Below are positions 33,501-39,031 of a stretch of 39,031 nt of DNA, piece after piece. How positions within the stretch are numbered: the stretch's first letter is position 1; the number at the start of each line of letters is the position of its first letter. The notes under the pieces are model-generated. The model made no database searches, had not been told where the DNA came from, and saw nothing but the letters and a program-made list of their open reading frames with translations. The position numbers were made by a program, and so were the translations under genes. The DNA is from DASSWB01 sp035705495 (GTDB lineage: Bacteria; Bacteroidota; Bacteroidia; Flavobacteriales; Flavobacteriaceae), in assembly GCA_035705495.1 (NCBI GenBank), contig DASSWB010000070.1, forward strand, positions 1 to 39,031, given 5' to 3'.

Positions 33501-33754
33501 CCAGTCCCGGTTATGAGCCAATAAACGAAACTCACGGCAAAGTCTGGATCAATGAGCAGCAATATTTTGACAATGTTCCGCTTGTAGCGTGGGAATTCTA
33601 CATTGGCGGCTACCAACCCGCGCAAAAATGGCTAAAGGACAGAAAAGGCAGGGAATTAAGTTTTGAAGATATTTTACATTATCAAAAAATGATTGTCTCT
33701 TTAACGGAAACGGATAAAATTATGAAGGAGATTGATGCCGTTTTTGAAGTTTAA
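30530..33754 (+). CDS. Type ISP-like restriction-modification enzyme (nuclease, methyltransferase and specificity in one chain)
   Basis: The 1074-residue protein has an N-terminal PD-(D/E)xK nuclease (CGAPDYMLSRK with Asp54, then YIEAKD with Glu68 and Lys70), a helical linker, and an N6-adenine methyltransferase: TPQPVVNFIVRAVD, motif I DPATGTGTFLAEVI (near 387) and motif IV NPPYS (Asn505). The C-terminal ~500 residues are specificity-like, and the chain ends with WEFYIGGYQPAQKWLKDRKG, typical of the type ISP C-terminal domain. Unlike LlaBIII-class enzymes it lacks a helicase. Codon and base use are GC-richer at both ends and clearly AT-richer at ~32090-33070. A TATCTTGG box (30501-30508) precedes the start. 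A fragment like its 3' end reappears at 35764. Confidence 0.88.
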   Translation: MTIQQYLSNLNRLYTTGNAREHSYRGDLQTLISAILPDVLVTNEPARVSCGAPDYMLSRKDIPVGYIEAKDIGVDLGSKILKEQFERYKAGLSNLIITDYLNFQFYKDGDFVTEISIAKLEGGEIVPLPENFAQFTHLIENFVLTVSQSIKSPTRLAKMMAGKAKLMADVIEKSLDSDDENDRRTNLKSQMISFKQMLIHDITNKSFADIYAQTIAYGMFAARYHDPTLPTFSRMEAAQLIPKSNPFLRKLFQDIAGFDLDDRLVWIVDELVQIFLASDVAKIMKNFGKATKQEDPVVHFYETFLGEYNPALRKARGVWYTPQPVVNFIVRAVDDILKTEFNLPQGLADTSKTKIKVKEVTKATADKRSKLQEVEVEKEVHKVQILDPATGTGTFLAEVIRHIHKKFAGQQGIWSKYVTNDLIPRLNGFELLMASYAMAHLKMDMLLTETGYKPTDDQRFRIFLTNSLEEAHPDTGTLFSSWLSDEADQANAIKRDTPVMCVIGNPPYSVSSTNKGKWIESLTADYKKDLNERNIQPLSDDYIKFIRYGQHFIDKNGEGVLAYISNNSFLDGVIHRQMRKDLLQSFDKSYILNLHGNSSRKETAPDGSSDENVFDIKQGVSINLFIRTNKKKKGELGQTFYYDLFGKREDKYDFLSRSSIADLDWNMLQQNSQYYFFVYKNFSDKVSYEKGFSTNELFPLGASGIKTERDGLVLQFTPNALDKIVDDLKQSNIEEFRSKHGLTKDGRDWKLSWAKEDILQNPSVPLKVHYRPFDFRYTLYTGKSKGFQAYPRKEITEHFVNKNNLGLIHLRQNNTNEEFVSLITNVMTEKGSLVCGNYFISPLYLYPETSEQQTTEAQPKRTPNLDPKIISKIEKSLGLTFVSEEEEGSVCMANSGEVRSYFRTTFAPIDLLDYIYAVLHSPAYREKYKEFLKIDFPRVSYPTDQEQFFKLKKLGAELRQLHLLESEKVENYITQYPEDGDNTVTRKITKTSPGYEPINETHGKVWINEQQYFDNVPLVAWEFYIGGYQPAQKWLKDRKGRELSFEDILHYQKMIVSLTETDKIMKEIDAVFEV

Positions 33755-33764
33755 AAAATAGCTT

Positions 33765-35711
33765 ATGCAATTACCAAAAGATTCTAGAAATGAGCAATTA
33801 GAAACCATTTCTGTGAATAAGTTACGGTCTCTTTTCCCAGTGGATAAATTTATTTTGAAAAAAGAAGATGTTGATAACGGCGTTGATTTCAGAGGTGAGA
33901 TCAAAAAAGATGGATTAAAGTACGGATTTGGATTTACCGTACAATTAAAAAGTTCAGAATCAATTGACAAAAACAAGGATGGAAGCTATAGCAAATCTAT
34001 TGATGTTAGTAATATAGAATATCTAATCAACAATGCTCAACCTGCATATTATTGCTTTTATGAAAATAAGGGGGAACAATTTTACTATTTAAACCTTTTT
34101 GAATTTATAAAAGATATAAATGAGAGGAAACCAGAATGGGCAGATCAGAAAACAGTAAAAATACGCTTCAGGAATATTTTAAATTCTGATGCTGTTGAAA
34201 AAATTTATACCGAAATTTTGCATGAAGGAAATCAAAAAAGAAGACAATCCCAATTTTTAACAAATCAGAATCATAATCTTAACCGGGACTATAAATTCGT
34301 AATAGACGAAAAAGGAAATGGTTATTCAGATATTGAGAATATTCTTTTTATTGAAGAAAAAGGATTTTATTTAAATCAATCGTTCAACTGGAAGGAAGTA
34401 ATTGAAATTCATGAAAAAATATCAGAAACGTCCTTTAAGTCCCCCACGTACCACTTAACTGTAGCTATTGCTTATTATAATATAGGAAATTACTTTAAAT
34501 CCAGATTGGCAATAAGAAATGCTGAAAAGAATAGTTCTGAAATTGCTCCAATACTTATTCCTCACTTAAAATTTTATAAACTTGAGTTGGACAAAATTTT
34601 TGGTTTTTCTGAAGAGATTAATTATAAAAATATTTTGTCATCTCCGGATATAGATGATTCACTAAAAAACCACCTTAAACTGGATGAAATAGTTCAACTT
34701 AAATACAGTATGTATTCAGATGAAAATTTTCAATCTTTAGAATTTGAGGAAGGTATAGAAGCTTTTTTAATGCAGCCTAATCTAGAAAGAAGATTCAACT
34801 TAATGGCTCACTTAGAAATAACTACATATTTTGCTGACCAGCTAATTTGTTTAATTCCAAAACTTTCTCGATTAAATGGCTTTTCTCTTATAGAGGAAAA
34901 GTTTCAGAGGATAAATAAAGCCTTTACTGAAATTCAAAGAGAACAGTTAGAAGTTTCTAATGAATCTGATGTTTATATTCTTGCTCTTAGACATTTCAAA
35001 TTCTTAATTCACTTTAACACAGTTGCGGTTTATGCCTTTCAAGTTAAAAAAAGTGATAGTTACTGGAAGAAAATTGAAAAATTAGTTTTAACATCTTTAG
35101 ATTTTTTCAACAAAATACGACATTTAGAAAATCAATTGTTTGCTTTGCAAACTCTTTTAGAGTTTTATCTCTTGATGGATGATATAGAGGAAGAAAAGAG
35201 TATCAGAAATCAGCTTTTAATCTTTAAAACTGAAATTGATATTCCTTATTACCAAGACAAAATTAATTTTATTCTAACTGGAGGGACTTTTGTTGAAAAT
35301 GTAAAAAAAGATTTTTCATCTTTTCAGGAAGAGTTTGAAGAGATAAAAAAAATGAAAGCTGAATTAGAAGCTCTTGATAAATCCGATTCTTTTACCAAGC
35401 CAAAAAAAGAAGGACTTACAATAGAGCTATTTCCAGTTGGCCATTTTTATGTTCCAAATGACAAATTAAATTTGTTTTTCTATGACATTGTAAAAATTAC
35501 CGACAGAGAATTAATAGATCATATTGTGTGGATGGGAAGTAAAGTTATTCCTGTTTTAAATATTCTCATACCTGATATTAAAAACGAAGGTCGAGGGGAA
35601 GGAATGGTTGAAAATCGAGGAATTCTAAATTATCAAAATATGTATAGGATTAGAAAGCAACTTTTTGAATTTGAAATAAAAAGAGTTAAGATTAATTTTC
35701 CAAATTTTTAA
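33765..35711 (+). CDS. DUF4365 nuclease-like protein with a long helical tail
   Basis: The 648-residue protein starts 10 bases after the ISP stop. Residues ~1-150 are DUF4365: QLETISVNKLRSLFPV, NGVDFRGEI (Asp41) and FGFTVQLKSS (Gln60-x-Lys62), the pattern of the PD-(D/E)xK nuclease fold. From ~200 on, regular helices (NQSFNWKEVIEIHEK, YHLTVAIAYYNIGNYFKSRL) look like TPR repeats, and a C-terminal segment runs to KRVKINFPNF. DUF4365 domains are frequent in defence islands as putative effectors. Sequence here is AT-richer than the start of the ISP gene. Its placement between the ISP gene and a decayed copy of the ISP 3' end suggests it was inserted as a passenger. Confidence 0.8.
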   Translation: MQLPKDSRNEQLETISVNKLRSLFPVDKFILKKEDVDNGVDFRGEIKKDGLKYGFGFTVQLKSSESIDKNKDGSYSKSIDVSNIEYLINNAQPAYYCFYENKGEQFYYLNLFEFIKDINERKPEWADQKTVKIRFRNILNSDAVEKIYTEILHEGNQKRRQSQFLTNQNHNLNRDYKFVIDEKGNGYSDIENILFIEEKGFYLNQSFNWKEVIEIHEKISETSFKSPTYHLTVAIAYYNIGNYFKSRLAIRNAEKNSSEIAPILIPHLKFYKLELDKIFGFSEEINYKNILSSPDIDDSLKNHLKLDEIVQLKYSMYSDENFQSLEFEEGIEAFLMQPNLERRFNLMAHLEITTYFADQLICLIPKLSRLNGFSLIEEKFQRINKAFTEIQREQLEVSNESDVYILALRHFKFLIHFNTVAVYAFQVKKSDSYWKKIEKLVLTSLDFFNKIRHLENQLFALQTLLEFYLLMDDIEEEKSIRNQLLIFKTEIDIPYYQDKINFILTGGTFVENVKKDFSSFQEEFEEIKKMKAELEALDKSDSFTKPKKEGLTIELFPVGHFYVPNDKLNLFFYDIVKITDRELIDHIVWMGSKVIPVLNILIPDIKNEGRGEGMVENRGILNYQNMYRIRKQLFEFEIKRVKINFPNF

Positions 35712-35729
35712 AAAGAGTAGTGGAAAGTT

Positions 35730-35748
35730 ATTTATTATTATAATAAAT
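35730..35748. terminator. AT-only hairpin after the DUF4365 gene
   Basis: ATTTATTA (35730-35737), loop TTA, TAATAAAT (35741-35748) is a perfect 8-bp stem 18 bases after the stop. It has no GC pairs and no T-run, so it is at best a weak terminator. Confidence 0.35.
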
Positions 35749-35763
35749 GATAGTCGGTCAAGC

Positions 35764-35809
35764 GAAACAGACGGAATTATGAAACATTGATGCTGTTTTT
35801 GAAATTTAA
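35764..35809 (+). pseudogene. Decayed duplicate of the ISP gene 3' end
   Basis: Bases 35764-35809 align with the last 48 bases of the ISP gene (33707-33754). ISP encodes ETDKIMKEIDAVFEV and stop; the copy encodes ETDGIMK, a 2-base deletion, then IDAVFEI and stop. The common TTTAAAAAAT after the stop is also shared. It is a remnant of another ISP gene, or one end of a duplication that flanks the DUF4365 gene. Confidence 0.8.
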
Positions 35810-35836
35810 AAAATCAGGAACTGTTTTAAAGGAATA

Positions 35837-37162
35837 ATGAAAAAGCATACCACCTCAGAATTTGAAAATGAATGGGCTCTACAGAATGGTAAACGACTGC
35901 ACATTTCTCAGGCTGACAAAGGGAAGAGAAATTATTTCTGTATTGGTTGTAAAAAGGAAATGGTTGCTGTTGTGGAATTTAAGAACATCGGTCATCAAAA
36001 GTATTTCCGCCACCATGTAAATCCTGATACACAAATGGAGCCTTGTACTTTTAACGCAAAACAATATAGAGAAAGGATAGCTAAAGTAATATTAAGGAGA
36101 ACTAAAAAAATTAAGGTTCCAGCGGTCTACAAATATCCGCCAAAGGGAGAGGAAGGAGAACCTGTTTTTCTTAAAAAATCTCAAATTATTGAAGCTAAAA
36201 GAGTATTGACAGAAGTTCAGTTTTTTGAAGATGAAAATGGAGAAATAAAAAACGGTGCGAAAACAGGTTCTGAAGAAAAAAACAACTTAATAAGACCAGA
36301 TGTTGTTTTTTATAATTCCCGGAACGAACCAATTTTATTCATAGAACTAATCGTAACTCATCCAATTGATGATGAAAAGCTTCCAAAAATTATTCGAATG
36401 GGCATCAATACTTTGGCAGTTTATATCCCCCGAGGAACTGACAAAGAAATAGAAGAATCGTTAACAACAGTAAGTAACAAAAAATGGGTTTATCACCATG
36501 AAGAATTTAATACAGACTACTTTTCAATATCCAAAAGAGGTACAAGCCGAGTACAACCAATTGATGAAGACCAAGGAAGAATTTATGAGGAAAAGTACCG
36601 ATGCAGAAAGATACGCATTGAAAATCTTATACGAACGGCTACAAAGATTAATAGAGCAGAACGATTTAAAAATGCAGTCGGAAGTATTACAAGGGAAATT
36701 GATAGAATTGAACAGATTATATCAAGAGAAAGACAGGAATTGGAGCGACTGGAGGAAGGAGAAGAAAAAGGAATTCGTGAAAAATATTCAGGAGCTCTCG
36801 AAGCAGAAAGAAACGCTATTGAAGAAGAACAAGAAGAAAACACACGAATTGAAGGAGAAAGAAAAAGAATTGAAGATGCTACAAGACCAATTGTCTCCCA
36901 ACTTCAACAAATTTCAGGAATTAAAGATATTGCAAGATTACCAGAGCGTGGAAAAAGCTTATCAGGAGATATTGAAAGAGAAAAAGCAAATATTGAGAGA
37001 GAAAGAGCAGCTATCGGAATACTACAATCAAATATCGAGGGAATTGAAAACGATGAAAGAATATGTGGAGATGAAGAAGAGGAAATTGATTTCTATTTCG
37101 CTGAAATTAATAGAATCAAAAAACGAATTGAATCCGCAGCAACAGCTGATTCTGGACGATGA
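35837..37162 (+). CDS. CoiA-like zinc-finger/nuclease protein with a long charged coiled-coil tail
   Basis: The 441-residue protein begins with a zinc-finger-like motif (NYFCIGCKKEM with Cys35 and Cys38, then FRHH and EPC). Residues ~150-175 have IRPDVVFYN (Asp155) and FIELIVTH (Glu170), the PD-(D/E)xK-type core seen in CoiA-like competence nucleases, though the last Lys is not in the usual place. From ~235 the conserved-looking KYRCRKIRIENLIRTATK leads into about 200 residues rich in Glu, Arg and Ile that should form coiled coils. Third codon positions stay A/T-rich through the tail, supporting this frame. A second frame is also open over the tail (36498-37184). The gene ends directly before the 22-bp repeat array. 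Confidence 0.72.
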   Translation: MKKHTTSEFENEWALQNGKRLHISQADKGKRNYFCIGCKKEMVAVVEFKNIGHQKYFRHHVNPDTQMEPCTFNAKQYRERIAKVILRRTKKIKVPAVYKYPPKGEEGEPVFLKKSQIIEAKRVLTEVQFFEDENGEIKNGAKTGSEEKNNLIRPDVVFYNSRNEPILFIELIVTHPIDDEKLPKIIRMGINTLAVYIPRGTDKEIEESLTTVSNKKWVYHHEEFNTDYFSISKRGTSRVQPIDEDQGRIYEEKYRCRKIRIENLIRTATKINRAERFKNAVGSITREIDRIEQIISRERQELERLEEGEEKGIREKYSGALEAERNAIEEEQEENTRIEGERKRIEDATRPIVSQLQQISGIKDIARLPERGKSLSGDIEREKANIERERAAIGILQSNIEGIENDERICGDEEEEIDFYFAEINRIKKRIESAATADSGR

Positions 37163-37204
37163 AATAAGGAATAGCGATTTATAAATCATGGGAGTTCCAA
37201 TAAA

Positions 37205-38575
37205 TAGCCGTGGTGGTTCTACTAAATGAACCGTGACGGTTATAAAAAAGATCGTGACAGTTCCACCAACAGACCGCGGCGGTTCCAACAAATAATCCGT
37301 GGCGGTTTCAGGAAAAACCGTGGCGGTTTCAGGAAAAACCGTGGCGGTTCCCATTATTAGACCGCGGCGGTCACAAAAAATAACCATAGCGATTCCCATA
37401 AACAAACCGTGGCGGTTCCAACAACAGAACGTGGCGTTCCAACAAATAAAACATGTCAGTTCCCATTAATAGACCTAGGCAGTTTCAAGAAAAAACCGTG
37501 GCGGTTTCAACAATGACGGTTTCAGGAAAAGATTTTGGCAGTTTAAAAAAGACCGCGGCGGTTTCCATTAATAAACCGAGGCAGTTTCAGGAAAAAATTA
37601 CGGTGGTTTCAAGAAAAGACCGTGACGGTTCCAACGAATAAACTGCCGCGGTCACAAAAACAACCGTAGCAGTTCTCATAAACGAACCGTATCGGTGCCA
37701 ATGAATAAACTGTGGTGGTTCTAATAAATGAACAGTGGCGATTCCAAACAAAGACCGCGGCGGTTTCAACAAATTACCGTGACGGTTGCAAGAAAAGATC
37801 ACAGCGGTTTCAACAAATAAACCGTGACGGTTCCAACAAATAAACAGTAACGGTTTCAATAATTGACGGTGACGGTTTCAACAATAAACCGTGGCAGTTT
37901 CAACAATACCGTAGCGGTTTCAAGAAAAAACCGTGGCGGTTTGAAAAGGATCTGGGCAGTTCCAACAAATAAACCGTGGCGGTTGCAAGAAAAGACCGTG
38001 GCGGTTTCAACAAATAAACCGTGACGGTTTCAATAATTGACGGTGACGGTTTCAACAATAAACCGTGGCAGTTTCAACAATACCGTAGCGGTTTCAAGAA
38101 AAAACCGTGACGGTTTGAAAAAGATCTGGGCGGTTCCAACAAATAAACCGCGGCGGTTGCAAGAAAAGACCGTGACGGTTTCAACAAATAAACCGTGGCG
38201 GTTTCAACAAATGACCGTGACGGTTGCAAGAAAAGATCGCAGCGGTTTCAACAAATAAACCGTGACGGTTCCAACAAATAAACAGTAACGGTTTCAATAA
38301 TTGACGGTGACGGTTTCAACAATAAACCGTGGCAGTTTCAACAATACCGTGGCGGTTACAAGAACAGACCGTGACGGTTTCAAGAAAAGACCATGACGGT
38401 TTCAACAATAAACAGTCGGGGTTTCAAGAAAAGACCGTGTCGGTTGCTACAAATAAACCGTGACGGTTTCAAGAAAAGACCATGACGGTTTCAACAATAA
38501 ACAGTCGGGGTTCCAAGAAAAGACCGCGGCGGTTCCAACAACAAACCGTGGCGGTTTGAAAAAGATCGGGACGGT
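37205..38575. repeat. Large array of about 63 palindromic ~22-bp repeats
   Basis: The typical unit is AAACCGTGGCGGTTT (inverted arms AAACCG and CGGTTT around three bases) followed by a linker of one of two types, CAACAAAT or CAAGAAA. Manual division gives about 63 units, nearly all 20-23 bases, mean about 22. Units to ~37750 are more diverged, with other linkers (CCCATTAAT, CACAAAAAA). Later units are nearly identical and show higher-order copies: 37857-38030 is repeated at 38031 with 174-base spacing, and a ~110-base block at 37799 returns at 38236. No frame is open through it and no cas genes or unique spacers are present. It lies between the convergent CoiA-like and toprim-like genes and fills almost the whole 1.4-kb gap. 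Confidence 0.95.
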
Positions 38576-38584
38576 TCGTGGGAT

Positions 38585-39031
38585 TCACCCCAACCGTTCC
38601 TTCATCAAAGAAGTGTTTATTTCGGAACCATTTGTATACGTAAGATCAAAAGTTTCAATCAGTTTAGAAATTGCTGGATTGATATTCAACAGTTTTTCCA
38701 CCATCATATCTATCCCAGAAATACGATTGCAAGATTTAATCTCACTTATAGTTGCTTTTTTACAAATCTGATCATTCATGTTCTCAATGAAAATATCTGC
38801 TAAATCTGTATTATTAGGATAAAACCTATCTTCAATAAATTTACTTACCGAAATATCCAGTCCACATTTTCTTAATTCTATGGCTTTTTTTTCCCAAAGG
38901 GTATAAGCGTTTTTATCTGGAAACGCTATAATTTTGTAACCTTTCAGATGCTTAATATATTTCCAATTTAGACCACTGATTCCCCCAGTTGCCAACCATG
39001 TGAATTCAGGTTTAAAAATGCTCATAATAAT
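38585..39031 (-). CDS. Toprim-like (DUF6371-type) protein, 5' end outside the window
   Basis: The frame is open to the window edge; an ATG at 39025 is preceded by two more sense codons, so the true start is beyond. The visible 148 residues contain WLATGGISGLNWKYIKHLKG followed by YKIIAFPDKNAYTLWEKKA, where AFPDKNA is the toprim-type D-x-N/D strand, and a helical C-terminus. Similar proteins (zinc ribbon plus toprim) are encoded on Bacteroidota conjugative and integrated elements and are primase- or mobilisation-related by analogy. It converges with the nuclease gene on the repeat array and marks this end as a mobile element. Confidence 0.7.
   Translation of the reverse strand: MIMSIFKPEFTWLATGGISGLNWKYIKHLKGYKIIAFPDKNAYTLWEKKAIELRKCGLDISVSKFIEDRFYPNNTDLADIFIENMNDQICKKATISEIKSCNRISGIDMMVEKLLNINPAISKLIETFDLTYTNGSEINTSLMKERLG

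Noticed and set aside
37453..38258. Short reading frames inside the 22-bp array (37453-37641 plus, 37587-37859 minus, 38037-38258 plus)
   Set aside because: They are by-products of the repeat; they translate to repeated T-V-S/N-K-P-R type peptides, shift between frames, and are broken by frequent stops.
37205..38575. CRISPR array
   Set aside because: There are no unique spacers: repeat units touch each other with short, repeated linkers, unit length is about 22 bases, and no cas genes are nearby.

Overview
The window looks like chromosome of a marine or soil Flavobacteriia species (Bacteroidota, probably Flavobacteriaceae). The support is the AT-rich sequence, promoters of the TAnnTTTG type instead of the E. 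coli -10 box, a secreted subtilase with a C-terminal type IX secretion sorting domain, many Bacteroidota-type lipoprotein signals, and typical gene families (DUF4870, YaiO, RtcB with a WYL regulator). Species cannot be named from the sequence alone.

Layout. 1-630: end of a DUF433/PIN-like toxin-antitoxin pair. 630-3210: rtcB RNA ligase divergent from a WYL regulator, with an inverted repeat between their promoters and a strong hairpin in the rtcB leader. 3.3-8.3 kb: housekeeping genes (exonuclease/GIY-YIG nuclease, mnmE, DUF4870, dnaN), a 28-unit heptamer array, and a palindromic repeat inserted in frame into mnmE. 8.4-16.1 kb: secreted subtilase, then a receiver-HEAT-glycosyltransferase operon convergent with a YaiO-type outer membrane protein, probably an exopolysaccharide synthesis and export locus. 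16.3-17.5 kb: a lipoprotein and tRNA-Pro(GGG).

17.5-30.3 kb is a sulfur island: YeeE/YedE-type importers, three rhodanese-type proteins, a CstB-like persulfide dioxygenase-rhodanese, an MFS carrier, DoxX, two exported DsrE-like proteins, a SoxB-like lipoprotein, YeiH and TauE/SafE exporters, a TlpA-like thioredoxin, OsmC, and a Crp/Fnr regulator with a Cys cluster. Eight promoters in the island carry a Crp-geometry palindrome (consensus TGTAAC-N4-GTTACA). In every case its centre lies exactly 33 bp upstream of the centre of a TAnnTTTG-like box, the geometry of a class II activator near -41.5. This predicts one regulon that imports thiosulfate or sulfane sulfur, oxidises it through persulfide and thiosulfate, and exports sulfite and sulfate.

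30.5-39.0 kb is a defence or mobile region: a type ISP-like restriction-methyltransferase with an AT-rich specificity segment, a DUF4365 nuclease-like protein, a decayed second copy of the 3' end of the ISP gene, a CoiA-like zinc-finger/nuclease protein with a long charged tail, a very large (about 63 units, about 1.4 kb) array of ~22-bp repeats each with a small palindrome, and a truncated toprim-like gene typical of Bacteroidota mobile elements. The two strongest novelty candidates are the fixed-geometry sulfur regulon and the nuclease-linked 22-bp palindrome array.
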